DNA of 64,000 nucleotides from Stenotrophomonas lacuserhaii (GCF_014836545.1 NZ_JACSQS010000005.1:35594-99593), one strand, 5' to 3'; shown: positions 46,391-56,520, counted from the stretch's first letter. A program made the numbers and translations. The notes: generated from the letters alone by a model not told the origin.

Positions 46391-48613
46391 ATGTCGTCGC
46401 TGTTCAACGCTCCCCCCCGTTCGCTGCTCGCGCTTGCCAGTGGCAGCCTGTTGCTCGCTTCGGCCGCCCACGCCGACACCGCGGCCGATGCCTCCGCGCG
46501 CACGCTGGATGCGGTGCAGGTCACCGCCGATGGCGAAATCCGCAACGGCTATACGGTCAAGCACGCCAGCACCGCTACCAAGCTGGACCTGTCGCTGCGC
46601 GAGACGCCGCAGTCGGTCACCGTGATCACCCGCCAGCGGCTGGACGACATGGGCCTGTTCGCACTGTCCGATGTCATGGGCCAGGTCACCGGCGTGCACG
46701 TGTCGGTCACCGACAGCGAGCGCATCAACTACGTGTCGCGCGGCTACAACATCACCAATTTCCAGGTCGATGGCATGCTCAACACCTTCGGTGGGTCGAT
46801 CAAGACCAACACCGACAGCGTGATCTACGAGCGTATCGAAGTGGTCCGCGGCGCCACCGGCCTGACCACCGGTGCCGGCGATCCGTCGGGCACCATCAGC
46901 TTCGTGCGCAAGCGCCCTACCGATACCTTCCAGGCCGGTGCCAACCTGACGGTGGGCCGCTGGGGCAACCAGCGACTGGAAGCCGACCTCGGCGGTCCGA
47001 TGGCGCTGGACGGGCGCATCCGGGCGCGCGTGGTGGCGGCCAAGCAGCAGAGTGATTCGTTCCGCGATGTGTACCAACTGGACAAGGACGTGTTCTACGG
47101 CATCGTGCAGGCCGACGTCACCGACAGCACCCTGCTGGAACTGGGCTATGAGTACCAGTCGCCGTACACCTCCGGGGTGACCTGGGGCGTGGTGCCCTAC
47201 TGGGGCGCCGATGGCACGCCGGCGAACCTGCCGCGCTCGACCAATCTGTCAGCCTCGTGGAGTGCCTGGCCGATCATTGAAAAGACCCGCTTCGTACGCC
47301 TTGAGCAGCAACTGGGCAACGGCTGGTCGGCCAAGGCCAGCCTGACCCACGCCGACCGCGATACCGATGGCAGCGTCTGGTACGGCGCCCAGGGTTATCC
47401 GCGCGCGGATGGCACCGGCGTGTCGGCCTACGTTTCGCACTTCAACGAACAGAGCACGATGGAGGTGTTCGACCTCAACGCCAGCGGGCCGTTCAAGCTG
47501 TTCGGGCGCGACCACGAACTGGTGTTCGGTCTGGGCCGGTCGGTGCGCAAGGGGGAATCCGATGCGCTCGATTTCGACTACACCGCCGCCTATGCGGTAG
47601 TGCCGGACTGGCGCAACTGGACAGGCGATGTGCCGCGCTTGCCGGTCACCCGGCTGGGCTACCTGGCATCGGAGAACGAGCTGAAGCAGAGCGCCGCCTA
47701 CCTGGCCGCACGGCTGCAGTTGGCTGATCCGCTGCTGGCCGTGGTCGGTGCCCGTTATGGCAGCTGGGAAACCAAGACCTGGCGCTATACCCATGACACC
47801 GCCGGCAACCTGACCGCCACCACCCGCACCGGCTACAAGCCCGATGATTCGCTGACTCCGTACCTGGGTCTGGTGTACGACTTCAACGCGATCTTCAGCG
47901 GCTACGTCAGCTACGCCGATATCTTCCAGCCGCAGAATTACCGCGACCGCAATGGCGATCATCTGGAACCGGTGGTCGGCACGATGTGGGAAGGCGGCCT
48001 GAAGGCCGAGTTCTTCGGCGGTCTGCTCAATGCCTCCGCGGCGATCTTCGAAGGCGAGCAGGACAACGTGGCCGAGATCGATGATTCGGTGCCGCCGTCG
48101 TCGCTGCCCGATGGCAGCCAGGCCTACCGTTCCACCGGCAAGGGCAACAAGGTGAAAGGCTGGGAGCTGGAAACCCAGGGCAGCATCGGCGAGCACTGGA
48201 ACCTCTCTGCCGGCTTTGCCCACACCACCATCCGCAACCGTGCCGGCGTGCTGCAGAAGACCACCAATCCGCAGGACACCTTCCGGCTCAACGCCAGCTG
48301 GCGCCCGGGCGGCATCGACGGCCGGTTCTGGCTGGGCGGTGGTGCGACATGGCAGAGCGGCATCTGGAACAACAGTACCAAGCCGCGCGCGGACTACCTG
48401 ACCAGCGGCCGCACCGAAAGTGCGCGCATCCAACAGGATGCGTTCTACCTGGTGAACCTGTCGGCCGGCTACCGCTTCAACGAAAATTTCAGTGCCCAGC
48501 TCAACCTCAACAACGTGCTGGACAAGGCGTACTACAACAATGTCGGCTTCTACCAGGGCGTGTACTGGGGCGAACCGCGCAACGTCACCATGACACTGCG
48601 CTGGAAGCTCTGA
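46391..48613 (+). CDS. TonB-dependent siderophore receptor
   Basis: A 740-residue outer-membrane receptor. Signal peptide (about residues 1-29), plug domain with LRETPQSVTVITRQRLDD and RGATGLTTGAGDPSGTISFV, then a 22-strand barrel ending in an aromatic-rich WGEPRNVTMTLRWKL. The TonB box probably lies between residues 35 and 60. Plug motifs match the ferrichrome/pyoverdine receptor group. It leads a run of DUF3649, PepSY and DUF3325 genes, an arrangement seen with ferric siderophore uptake and reduction. Confidence 0.93.
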   Translation: MSSLFNAPPRSLLALASGSLLLASAAHADTAADASARTLDAVQVTADGEIRNGYTVKHASTATKLDLSLRETPQSVTVITRQRLDDMGLFALSDVMGQVTGVHVSVTDSERINYVSRGYNITNFQVDGMLNTFGGSIKTNTDSVIYERIEVVRGATGLTTGAGDPSGTISFVRKRPTDTFQAGANLTVGRWGNQRLEADLGGPMALDGRIRARVVAAKQQSDSFRDVYQLDKDVFYGIVQADVTDSTLLELGYEYQSPYTSGVTWGVVPYWGADGTPANLPRSTNLSASWSAWPIIEKTRFVRLEQQLGNGWSAKASLTHADRDTDGSVWYGAQGYPRADGTGVSAYVSHFNEQSTMEVFDLNASGPFKLFGRDHELVFGLGRSVRKGESDALDFDYTAAYAVVPDWRNWTGDVPRLPVTRLGYLASENELKQSAAYLAARLQLADPLLAVVGARYGSWETKTWRYTHDTAGNLTATTRTGYKPDDSLTPYLGLVYDFNAIFSGYVSYADIFQPQNYRDRNGDHLEPVVGTMWEGGLKAEFFGGLLNASAAIFEGEQDNVAEIDDSVPPSSLPDGSQAYRSTGKGNKVKGWELETQGSIGEHWNLSAGFAHTTIRNRAGVLQKTTNPQDTFRLNASWRPGGIDGRFWLGGGATWQSGIWNNSTKPRADYLTSGRTESARIQQDAFYLVNLSAGYRFNENFSAQLNLNNVLDKAYYNNVGFYQGVYWGEPRNVTMTLRWKL

Positions 48614-48712
48614 CGATCTGATGGATGCCGTCGGCGATGTGCCGGCGGCCGGCCACGGACGGCCACCTTTTCCACCGGCAGCGATGCCATCAACCGCAAC
48701 TGCAGGATCACC

Positions 48713-49045
48713 GTGGACCGCTCGTCTTCTACTGCCAACACGACCGCCAGCGCCCGCCTGGCCACCTTCTTCGCCCGCCCCGGCTGGGGGGTGTTCTCGC
48801 GCAGCATGGCCGCCATCTTCGGTGGCTACGCGCTGGCCGCGGTGACCAGCGTTTTCTGCGCGCTGGCGTTGCCCGGCGCGCGCGGACAGACCGTGCTGAC
48901 CGGCATGCTGCTGGCGATCGTGGTGTGTGCCTGCGCGGCGCTGTGGGCCTTTGCCACGCGCACGGCGTTGCGCGCATGGATCGGCATTCTGCTGCCCACC
49001 GTGGTGATGGCTGCGGTTGCGCGGGCACTTGGAGCGTGGGCATGA
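48713..49045 (+). CDS. DUF3649 small membrane protein
   Basis: A 110-residue protein with three hydrophobic stretches (about residues 32-52, 62-82 and 90-108), following the DUF3649 layout. GTG start with AGGA 6 bases upstream. It overlaps the PepSY gene by 4 bases (ATGA). The 99-base gap from the receptor is short enough for one transcript. Confidence 0.75.
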   Translation: MDRSSSTANTTASARLATFFARPGWGVFSRSMAAIFGGYALAAVTSVFCALALPGARGQTVLTGMLLAIVVCACAALWAFATRTALRAWIGILLPTVVMAAVARALGAWA

Positions 49046-50676
49046 AGAACGGATTCCGCCAGTCGATGGCCTGGCTGCATACCTGGACCGGCCTGCTGGT
49101 GGGCTGGCTGTTGCTGCTGATCTTCATGGCTGGCACCGCCAGCTATTACCGCGAGGAAATCAGCCGCTGGATGCGCCCGGAACTGCCGGCCACCACGGTC
49201 AGCACCGATGTCGCCGCCGAGCGCGCGGTGCACTACCTGCAGGAACACGCTGGCCAGGCCGAAACCTGGTTCGTCACCCTGCCCGACCCGCGCAACCCGG
49301 CCATGCGCATGTTCTGGCGCAATCCCGAATCGATGGTCAAGCCGCCGGAGGAAGGCGAGCGCCGCCGCCGCGGTGGCGGACGCTTCGGCGACGCCACGGT
49401 CGATCCGAACACCGGCGACAAGCTGGAAGCCCGCGAAACCCGCGGCGGTGAGTTCTTCTACCGCCTGCACTTCGATCTGCACTACATCCCGGTGCTGTGG
49501 GCGCGTTACCTGGTGGGTTTCTGCGCGATGTTCATGCTGGTGGCGATCATCACCGGGGTCATCACCCACAAGAAGATCTTCAAGGACTTCTTCACCTTCC
49601 GCAAGGACAAGGGCCTGCGTTCCTGGCTGGATTTCCACAACGTCAGCGCGGTGATGGCGCTGCCGTACCACGCGATGATCACCTACACCGGCATCGTCAC
49701 CCTGATGGTGATGTACCTGCCGTGGGGCATCAAGGCGGCCTACCCGAGCGATGAAGATGCGTTCTTCAGCGAAGCGTTCGGCGGCATGCCGGAGGTCAGC
49801 GCACCGGCCGAAGGGCGCGCTGCGCCACTGCCGATCCAGCAGCTGCTGGACAGCGCGCGCGCACACTGGAAAGGCGTGGATGTGTCCGGCTTCAGCGTCA
49901 CCCGCCCCGGTGCGGCCAATGCGGTGATCGACATCCGCCAACGCGATGGCCGCCGCCTGTCCATCGATACGCCGGCGCTGCGCTATGACATGGTGACCGG
50001 CAAGCTGCTGATGGAATCACCAGCCACCGGCGCAGCCACTGCCACCCGCGGGGTGATGTACGGGCTGCACCTGGCCCGCTTCGCCGACTGGGGACTGCGT
50101 GCGCTGTTCTTCCTGTCTGGCCTGACCGGCTGCCTGATGGTGGCCAGCGGCGTGGTGCTGTGGGCGGTGAAGGAGCGGCCCAAGCATGCCAAGAGCGGCC
50201 GGATCGGCTTCGGCCTGCGTCTGGTGGACGCGCTGAACATCGGCGCGGTGGCCGGCCTGCCGATCGCCTTTGCATCCTACTTCTGGGCCAACCGGCTGCT
50301 GCCGCTACAGGCTCCCGAGCGTGCCGATGCGGAGGTAAGCGTGTTCTTCTACGCCTGGGGCGCGGCCCTGCTGGCCGCGTTCGTCTGGCCCAAGCGGGTC
50401 ATGTGGACCTGGCAGCTGTACCTCGGCGCGGCCCTGTTCGCGTTGTTGCCGCTGCTCAATGCGCTGACCACCCAGGCCCATCTGGGCGTGACCATCCCGG
50501 CCGGCGACTGGGTATTGGCCGGCTTCGACCTGGTGATGCTGGCCTTCGGCGCGATGCTGGCGATGTGCGGCTGGCGGATGCAGCGCTGGACGCCGCCGTT
50601 GAGCGCGGCAGAGAAGAAAAAGCGCGCGGCCGCGGCAGGCGGGGGCAGTGCGGTGGCGGTGGAGGCGAAGGCATGA
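49042..50676 (+). CDS. PepSY-associated membrane protein (iron reductase type)
   Basis: A 544-residue inner-membrane protein. Helix 1 with MAWLHTWTGLLVGWLLLL is followed by a periplasmic PepSY region, then helices with HFDLHYIPVLWARYLVGFC, HNVSAVMALPYHAMITYTG and LHLARFADWGLRALFFLSG. The repeated helix histidines would allow haem binding, as proposed for the PepSY/PiuB ferric-siderophore reductases. It is coupled by ATGA overlaps to the genes on both sides, in an operon led by the receptor. Confidence 0.85.
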   Translation: MKNGFRQSMAWLHTWTGLLVGWLLLLIFMAGTASYYREEISRWMRPELPATTVSTDVAAERAVHYLQEHAGQAETWFVTLPDPRNPAMRMFWRNPESMVKPPEEGERRRRGGGRFGDATVDPNTGDKLEARETRGGEFFYRLHFDLHYIPVLWARYLVGFCAMFMLVAIITGVITHKKIFKDFFTFRKDKGLRSWLDFHNVSAVMALPYHAMITYTGIVTLMVMYLPWGIKAAYPSDEDAFFSEAFGGMPEVSAPAEGRAAPLPIQQLLDSARAHWKGVDVSGFSVTRPGAANAVIDIRQRDGRRLSIDTPALRYDMVTGKLLMESPATGAATATRGVMYGLHLARFADWGLRALFFLSGLTGCLMVASGVVLWAVKERPKHAKSGRIGFGLRLVDALNIGAVAGLPIAFASYFWANRLLPLQAPERADAEVSVFFYAWGAALLAAFVWPKRVMWTWQLYLGAALFALLPLLNALTTQAHLGVTIPAGDWVLAGFDLVMLAFGAMLAMCGWRMQRWTPPLSAAEKKKRAAAAGGGSAVAVEAKA

Positions 50677-51002
50677 TGCTGCTGGCCTTGGGCCTGTCCT
50701 TCAGCGCGTTCACCGCGCTGTCGCTGGCGATGGAAAAGCACCAGCTGGACCTGCATGGAAAGCAGGCCGCGCCGGTGTCGCGGCGCCGGCAGTGGTCGGG
50801 GCTGGGCTGGGTGCTGCTGGGCGCGGCATTCGGGCTGAGCGTGGTCGACCACGGCTGGGCGATGGGACCGGTGCTGTGGCTGGGCACGATGACCATCGCC
50901 GGGCTGCTGCTGGCCTTCGGGCTGTACCCGTGGAAGCCACGCTGGATCGCGCCGCTGGCACTGGCGTTGCCCGCGCTGGGACTGGTTGCCGCGTTGGTTT
51001 GA
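50673..51002 (+). CDS. DUF3325 small membrane protein
   Basis: A 109-residue protein with three hydrophobic helices and a basic loop (KQAAPVSRRRQWSG), matching the DUF3325 family that accompanies PepSY reductases. Last gene of the iron uptake unit; overlaps the PepSY gene by 4 bases. Confidence 0.75.
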   Translation: MMLLALGLSFSAFTALSLAMEKHQLDLHGKQAAPVSRRRQWSGLGWVLLGAAFGLSVVDHGWAMGPVLWLGTMTIAGLLLAFGLYPWKPRWIAPLALALPALGLVAALV

Positions 51003-51011
51003 GCGGTGTTT

Positions 51012-51113
51012 GGTGGGTGACGACCGTTGGTCGTCACGCTTTGGCGCCCCGCGCGATACCGGTAGTGACGACCAACGGTCGTCACCCACCGTAAGCGTCG
51101 GTCGTCACCCACC
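51012..51113. repeat. Palindromic GGTGGGTGACGACC repeats
   Basis: One unit GGTGGGTGACGACCGTTGGT at 51012, an inverted full unit at 51061-51090 and an inverted partial unit at 51100-51113. They are the same family as at 26495 and 53411, between convergent DUF3325 and rlmKL. Confidence 0.8.
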
Positions 51114-51121
51114 CGGTGCCA

Positions 51122-53257
51122 TCACAGCGCGCGCAGTTCCCACGCGCGATGGATGCGCGCGTTGCGTTCGAAATCCGGCCCGATGGTGCGCGGGCTGATC
51201 TCGCGGCACGTGGCGAACCCGGCGATCGCGTTTTCTTCCAGCTTGAAGCGGCGGAAGTTGTTGGAGAAGTACAGCACGCCGCCCGGTGCAAGCCGGGCCA
51301 CGGCCGCGCGCAACAGCCGCAGCTGCTCGCGCTGCACGTCGAAATCTTCGGCACGCGCCGAGTTGGAGAAGGTCGGCGGATCGCAGAAGATCACGTCGTA
51401 CAGGCCTTCGTCGGCCTCCAGCCAGGCCATTGCATCGGCCTGCACCAGCAGGTGCTGGTTGCCGCCCTGCCCGTTCAAGGCCAGGTTGTCGTAGCACCAC
51501 TGCAGGTAGGTCGCCGACAGGTCCACGCTGGTGGTGCTGGCCGCCCCCGCCACCGCCGCCTGCACACTGGCCACGCCGGTGTAGCAGAACAGGTTGAGGA
51601 AATGCTTGCCGCGGATCTGTTCGGCCATCGTCCGGCGCAGCGGACGGTGGTCCAGGAACAGGCCGGTATCCAGGTAATCGAACAGGTTCACCCGCAGCAG
51701 CGCGTTGTTCTCGCGCACGATGAGGAACTCATCGCGGCGCTCGAAGCGACCGTACTTGCTGCCGCCCTTGCCGCGCTCGCGCGACTTCAGCGCCACCTGC
51801 TCCGGCGGCACCTGGAACACCTCGCGCGCGGCCGACAGCAGTTCGTTGCGGCGGCGGCGTACGTCGTTTTCGGGGATGGTCGCCGGCGGGGCGTATTCCT
51901 GCACGTGCAGGAAGGTGCGGCCCTTGCCGCCATCTTCCTGGTAGACGTCGATGGCCGCCGCGTATTCGGGCAGATCGGCATCGTAGGCACGGAAGCAGGT
52001 CACCTGCTCGCGCGCACGCCAGGTCTTGAACTTCTTCAGGTTCTTGCGGATGCGGTTGGCCACCATCTGCGCGCCTTCGCTGAGCTCGCGCGGCACGGCC
52101 GGGTCGCGCTTGGGCACGGCGATCGGATCACAGACGATCAGCGCGCACTCCAGCGCACCGTTGAACATCTGGTACTTCTTGCCGGCGCGCAGGCCGGTGG
52201 CGAAGGCCAGTTCGTCATCGCCACACAGCAGGCTGGCGCGCCACTGCGGCACCGCCTTCTGCAGGGCATCGCCGAGGCGGCGGTAGAGCGCCGGATCGGC
52301 CGCCAGCCGCTCATCGTAGGGCGGATTGCAGACCACCGTGCCGATCTCCAGCGGCGGCGCCGGCAGGTCATCGATATCGGCGCGGGTGAAGGTGATCGCA
52401 TGCGCGACGCCGGCTACTTCGGCATTCTCGCGCGCCGCGGCGATCGCCAGCGGATCGATATCGCTGCCGAAAACCACCGGCTTCAGTGCGGCCAGGCCGG
52501 CGGTCTCGCGCTCGCGCGCCTCGGTCAACAGGGCCTTCCAGCTGTCCTTGTCAAAGCCCAGCCAGCGGCTCGGCGGCAGGCTGCCGTGGCGCATCAGGCC
52601 GGGCGCCACGTCGGCGGCCATCAACGCGCCTTCGATCAGCAGCGTGCCACTGCCGCACATCGGGTCCAGCAGGCCACCCCCAGCAGCATGCAGGCGCGGC
52701 CACTGGCCACGCAGCAGCACGGCGGCGGCGAGGTTTTCGCGCAGCGGCGCCTCATGCGCGGCGCCACGCCAACCGCGGCGGTGCAGCGGGCCGCCACCGA
52801 GGTCGATGGAGATCGTGGCCCGGCCCTTGCGCAGGGACAGGTTGATGCGGATGTCGGGCAGATCGGTATTCACCGATGGGCGCTCCAGCCCCTCGCTGCG
52901 CATGCGGTCGACCACCGCGTCCTTGATCCGCTGCGTGGCAAAACGCGCGTGGGTGATCTTGTCGCCGGACACGTGGGCATCCACGGCCAGGGTCATCTCC
53001 GGCTTCATGTGGTCCTGCCACGGCATCATGTGCACGCCGTCATACAGGGCCTGTTCGTCGGGGCAGTCGAACTCGGCCAGCGGCCACAGCACGCGGCTGG
53101 CCAGGCGTGACCACAGCACCACGCGCTGCGCCTGGGCCAGGTCGCCTTCGGCGTTGGCGCCGGCAATGGTGGCGGTCGCCTTGGCAAGGCCCAGGGCCGA
53201 CAGCTCGTCGGCAAGCAGGTATTCCAGGCCCTTGGCGCAGGAGACGAAGAAATTCAC
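51122..53257 (-). CDS. rlmKL: 23S rRNA bifunctional methyltransferase RlmKL
   Basis: A 711-residue two-enzyme fusion. The N-terminal RlmL half (THUMP plus methyltransferase) has [20 protein letters not shown] and VCNPPYDER, and makes m2G2445. The C-terminal RlmK half has [19 protein letters not shown] and [10 protein letters not shown], and makes m7G2069. The GTG at 53257 begins [18 protein letters not shown], the conserved family start; the upstream frame is repeat DNA. Length agrees with the usual 700 residues. Confidence 0.93.
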   Translation of the reverse strand: MNFFVSCAKGLEYLLADELSALGLAKATATIAGANAEGDLAQAQRVVLWSRLASRVLWPLAEFDCPDEQALYDGVHMMPWQDHMKPEMTLAVDAHVSGDKITHARFATQRIKDAVVDRMRSEGLERPSVNTDLPDIRINLSLRKGRATISIDLGGGPLHRRGWRGAAHEAPLRENLAAAVLLRGQWPRLHAAGGGLLDPMCGSGTLLIEGALMAADVAPGLMRHGSLPPSRWLGFDKDSWKALLTEARERETAGLAALKPVVFGSDIDPLAIAAARENAEVAGVAHAITFTRADIDDLPAPPLEIGTVVCNPPYDERLAADPALYRRLGDALQKAVPQWRASLLCGDDELAFATGLRAGKKYQMFNGALECALIVCDPIAVPKRDPAVPRELSEGAQMVANRIRKNLKKFKTWRAREQVTCFRAYDADLPEYAAAIDVYQEDGGKGRTFLHVQEYAPPATIPENDVRRRRNELLSAAREVFQVPPEQVALKSRERGKGGSKYGRFERRDEFLIVRENNALLRVNLFDYLDTGLFLDHRPLRRTMAEQIRGKHFLNLFCYTGVASVQAAVAGAASTTSVDLSATYLQWCYDNLALNGQGGNQHLLVQADAMAWLEADEGLYDVIFCDPPTFSNSARAEDFDVQREQLRLLRAAVARLAPGGVLYFSNNFRRFKLEENAIAGFATCREISPRTIGPDFERNARIHRAWELRAL

Positions 53258-53410
53258 GGGATCGGTTTCGCAGGTGGGGCGGCCGCTTGCGCGGCGCAGG
53301 ATCGGGCAGGCCCTGGCAACAGGCCCGCGCCCATGCCGGCGGCACGGGGGCACCATTGTAATCGTTGGCGGGCCGGCCCGCCCTGAAGGGTGGCCGGTGC
53401 TGGGACAAGA

Positions 53411-53521
53411 GCGTGACGACCAACGGTCGTCACCCACCGTGGGCAGAGTCGTCACCCACCGTGGGGAATGGTGGTCACCCACCTCCAGGCCTTGGTGGGT
53501 GGCGACCGTTGGTCGCCACGC
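53411..53521. repeat. Palindromic TGACGACC repeats
   Basis: An inverted full unit at 53411, two inverted partial units, and a direct diverged unit GGTGGGTGGCGACCGTTGGT near 53494. They lie between the divergent rlmKL gene and the end of the hydrolase gene. Confidence 0.78.
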
Positions 53522-53522
53522 C

Positions 53523-54050
53523 TTACAGCCGGCGCAGCAGGGCCTCGAAGGCGGCGGCCGATTCGGCCACGTGGTCGTTCAGGCGGTGGCCGTCGTTGAC
53601 CATCAGCAGCGATGCCGAGCGCTTGCGCGCCCATTCGATGACCCCGGCCGCGGGGATCAGTTCGTCATGCCAAGCGTGGACCACGCTGGTCGGAACGGCG
53701 GCCGCATCCAGGGCCGGCATGGGGCCCATGGTGGTTGGCGGCACCATCAGGAACAGGCCGGCCACCGGCACGTGCAGCGAGGCGATGGCGGAGATGTAGG
53801 CGCCCAGGCTGGAACCTGCCAGCACCACCGGGCCGCGTGCCACGGCGGACGTGGCCCGCTCGATCAGCCGCTGCAGCCGTGCCGGCACATCGCCGAGCCG
53901 GCTCACGTCCGCTTTGGCATCCAGGTCCATGAAGTCCGGCCGCTCGTGGCTCCAGCCCAGGCGCTCGGCCACGTCGGCCAGCGCGGTCACCTTGATGGCA
54001 TCGGGGCCGCTTTCGAAGCCATGCGACAGGATGCAGTGGCCGCGGCTCAT
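53523..54050 (-). CDS. Alpha/beta hydrolase
   Basis: A 175-residue compact hydrolase. The start is [20 protein letters not shown], with the HG oxyanion motif. The nucleophile serine is in GSSLGAY, the aspartate region is WHDELIP, and the histidine is in NDGHRLNDH. No lid domain. Substrate unknown; length and pattern resemble YqiA/RsbQ-like small esterases. Confidence 0.75.
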   Translation of the reverse strand: MSRGHCILSHGFESGPDAIKVTALADVAERLGWSHERPDFMDLDAKADVSRLGDVPARLQRLIERATSAVARGPVVLAGSSLGAYISAIASLHVPVAGLFLMVPPTTMGPMPALDAAAVPTSVVHAWHDELIPAAGVIEWARKRSASLLMVNDGHRLNDHVAESAAAFEALLRRL

Positions 54051-54122
54051 GCGGACACCGGCGGAACACGCGCAGGGATCATTTCGGGAATGCAGTTCAT
54101 CGCGCAATGCTAGCATCGGCAC

Positions 54123-54692
54123 ATGCCGAATCCGCTGATTCCCGGGCTGCAGATCCAGCCGCTGCCCTACCACGACCTGCTGCCACTGCGCGCGACGGAT
54201 ACGCTGCAGACGGTGGTGGTGCATTGCACCGAACTGCCCGACCTGGCCATGGCACGCCAGTACGGTGAGAAGCCGCTTTACGAGAGCGGTACCGGCAACA
54301 GCGGGCACTTCTATATCGACCGCGATGGCAGCGTGTACCAGTACGTGGCCACCGACCGCATCGCCCACCACGTGCGGGGCATGAACGATAAGTCCATCGG
54401 CATCGAGCTGGTCAATACGGGCCGTTATCCGGACTGGTTCGACAGCCGTTGCCAGACCATGCCGGAGGCCTATCCCGAAGCACAGATCGCCGCGCTGGTG
54501 CGCCTGGTCCAGGCATTGGCGGCTCGGTATCCGTCATTGCGCCACATCGTGGGCCATGACGAGCTGGACCTGGAGCAGATCCCGGCCAGTGACGATGCGG
54601 CGATCAAGGTGGCGCGCAAACGCGATCCCGGTCCGTTGTTTCCGTGGCGCGAGGTGCAGGCCGCCGTGCCGCTGCAGCACGCCGTGCCGTGA
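54123..54692 (+). CDS. N-acetylmuramoyl-L-alanine amidase (AmpD-like)
   Basis: A 189-residue zinc amidase of the Amidase_2 family. Zinc ligands are His in VVVHCTE, His in IAHHVRG and the aspartate in RKRDPGPLFPW. The catalytic glutamate region is GIELVNTGRYPDWF. No signal peptide, so it is cytosolic, as AmpD is, and would cleave anhydro-muropeptides in wall recycling, which bears on beta-lactamase induction in this group. A separate AmpD elsewhere in the genome is possible. Confidence 0.85.
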   Translation: MPNPLIPGLQIQPLPYHDLLPLRATDTLQTVVVHCTELPDLAMARQYGEKPLYESGTGNSGHFYIDRDGSVYQYVATDRIAHHVRGMNDKSIGIELVNTGRYPDWFDSRCQTMPEAYPEAQIAALVRLVQALAARYPSLRHIVGHDELDLEQIPASDDAAIKVARKRDPGPLFPWREVQAAVPLQHAVP

Positions 54693-54705
54693 ACGAAGCA
54701 GCTGT

Positions 54706-54793
54706 GTAGTGGCGAGCTTGCTCGCCGCCGCGTAGCGAGCTCGCCACCGCGTAGCGAGCAAGGTCACCGCGTAGCGAGCAAGCTCGCTACTAC
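54706..54793. repeat. GTAG-type palindromic cluster (GCGAGC stem)
   Basis: A series of units based on GTAGCGAGCTTGCTCGC, four to five in 88 bases and partly inverted, ending in CGCTACTAC. It differs in stem sequence from the GCCGAGC SMAG units, so it is another subfamily. Confidence 0.75.
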
Positions 54794-54805
54794 GGACAAG
54801 GGGCG

Positions 54806-55711
54806 CTATGCGCCGGTCGCCACCGGCCGGCTGCCGTCACTGATCCAGCCGCTCCAGGAATCGGCATAGATGCGTGCGCCGTGCAGGCCGGCCGATTCCA
54901 TCGCCAGCAGCAGATGGCAGGCGGTAACGCCGGATCCACACATCAGCACCACCTGCGCCGGATCATGCGCGCCGATCACCTGCTGCAGTTCGGCGCGCAG
55001 TTCATCGGCCGGGCGCATCCTGCCGCCCACCACGTTCAAGCCGAACGGGCGGTTCACGGCACCAGGGACGTGGCCGGCCACGGGATCCAGCGGCTCGACT
55101 TCACCGCGGAAACGTTCGTTGGCGCGTGCATCGACCAGCCAGCCGGATGCATGTTTCAGCCGCATTGCCACTTCATCCACGCTGGCCACCTGACGGGCAT
55201 CGAGCTGGCCGGGATACGGCGGCAGGGCGGCAGGTTGGACGAGCGCGGTTGCCACCGGAAGACCTGCCTGCTGCCATGCCGCGAAGCCACCATCGAGCAC
55301 GGCCACCTGACGGTGACCCATCAAGCGCAGCAGCCACCACAGGCGTGCGGCGGCCATGCTGCCTTCGGCCGCGTCATACACCACCACCTGCGTGTCCGGG
55401 CCGATGCCCCAGCGACCCACGGTGGCAGCAAAGGTCGCGCTGTCCGGCAGCGGATGCCGGCCGTGGCCCACGCTGCGCTTGTCCGATAGATCGCGGTCGA
55501 GGTCGGCATATACCGCGCCGGGAATGTGCCCGGCGGCGTACTGTGCTGCCCCGGCCTGGGCATCGGCCAGCGAAAAACGCGCATCGACCACGCGCACTGC
55601 GGTGCTGGCCGTGGCGCGCGCGTCCACCACGCGCAGCGCATCGGCATCGAGCATCGCGGCCAATGATGCCGCATCGACAAGCGGGCTCCAGTTTGCATCG
55701 TTGGCGTTCAT
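54806..55711 (-). CDS. sseA: 3-mercaptopyruvate/thiosulfate sulfurtransferase
   Basis: A 301-residue two-rhodanese-domain enzyme. The C-terminal active-site loop is CGSGVTA, which matches 3-mercaptopyruvate sulfurtransferases rather than CRxGxT rhodaneses. The N-terminal inactive rhodanese domain has VVDARFSLADA and GHIPGAVYADLDRDLS. It overlaps the NUDIX fusion gene by 4 bases, so the two are co-translated. Confidence 0.88.
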   Translation of the reverse strand: MNANDANWSPLVDAASLAAMLDADALRVVDARATASTAVRVVDARFSLADAQAGAAQYAAGHIPGAVYADLDRDLSDKRSVGHGRHPLPDSATFAATVGRWGIGPDTQVVVYDAAEGSMAAARLWWLLRLMGHRQVAVLDGGFAAWQQAGLPVATALVQPAALPPYPGQLDARQVASVDEVAMRLKHASGWLVDARANERFRGEVEPLDPVAGHVPGAVNRPFGLNVVGGRMRPADELRAELQQVIGAHDPAQVVLMCGSGVTACHLLLAMESAGLHGARIYADSWSGWISDGSRPVATGA

Positions 55712-56520
55712 GACAGTTCCTCCAGGCGACGGCGCAGGTTGTACAGGATGGCCGCGGTTGCGCCCCATATGCGCTGGCCGGGCCAGCTGTATTCCAGGAC
55801 GTGGCGCACGCGTCCACGATGGACGATTTCCACGTGGCGCAGGTTGTCCGGTGACATCAGAAAGTCCAGCGGCACCTCGAACACATCGGCCACTTCGTCA
55901 GGCGACGGCACCGGCTTGAAACCTGGATCAATCACCGCCACCACCGGCGTCACGCGGTAGCCGGTAATGGTCACGAACGGGTCCAGGTAACCGAGGGCCT
56001 GCACCTGGCCGGCCGCCAGCGCGATCTCTTCGTTGCTTTCGCGCAGCGCCGCGGCCACCGCATCGGCGTCGTCGGCCTCGGTGCGTCCGCCGGGGAAACC
56101 CACCTGGCCGCCATGCTGGCGCAGCGCTTCGGTGCGGCGGGTCAGGATCACCTGCGCGCCGGTGGCACGCGGCACGATGCCGGCCAGCACCGCCGCTTCG
56201 ACCAGCGGCCCGGGCGGCAGCAGATCCTCCAGTTCGCTGCGGTTCCAGCCATCCCCCTGTGGCGGCGCATCCAGCGGATGCAGCGCGCGCATCAGGCGTT
56301 GATGATCGGCCAGCGAGCCTTCCAAGGAAGCTCGGAGCTGCTCGCGCAGCGGCAGGCGATGGTGCATGACGTGCTGCCGTTCGCGCTCGCTCATCGACGA
56401 CCACCGCGCGATTTCGTCGAGGCTGCGCAGGCAGCCGGTGCACGACCGATGCGGGTCGAGTTGGCATTTTCCAATGCAGGGACTGGGCACGGCACGTGCT
56501 GGTTTTTCCGTGGTTTGCAC
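55708..56520 (-). CDS. DUF1289-NUDIX (CoA pyrophosphatase) fusion
   Basis: A 270-residue protein. The N-terminal 60 residues are a DUF1289 unit (PCIGKCQLD and SCTGCLRSLDEIARW), a small zinc- or iron-sulfur-binding-type fold. The rest is a NUDIX hydrolase with LTRRTEALRQHGGQVGFPGG, the UPF0035 signature of CoA diphosphatases, and LRESNEEIAL. The Nudix box has the extra residue seen in NUDT7/YeaB-type enzymes. In many bacteria the two domains are separate proteins. Confidence 0.85.
   Translation of the reverse strand: MQTTEKPARAVPSPCIGKCQLDPHRSCTGCLRSLDEIARWSSMSERERQHVMHHRLPLREQLRASLEGSLADHQRLMRALHPLDAPPQGDGWNRSELEDLLPPGPLVEAAVLAGIVPRATGAQVILTRRTEALRQHGGQVGFPGGRTEADDADAVAAALRESNEEIALAAGQVQALGYLDPFVTITGYRVTPVVAVIDPGFKPVPSPDEVADVFEVPLDFLMSPDNLRHVEIVHRGRVRHVLEYSWPGQRIWGATAAILYNLRRRLEELS

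Noticed and set aside
48625..49041. Extension of the PepSY protein upstream to 48625
   Set aside because: The extension overlaps the whole DUF3649 gene in another frame and lacks PepSY-like sequence; the ATG at 49042 with an ATGA overlap is better.
53258..53482. N-terminal extension of RlmKL
   Set aside because: The extra residues are translated palindromic repeat DNA; the family start is at the GTG at 53257.
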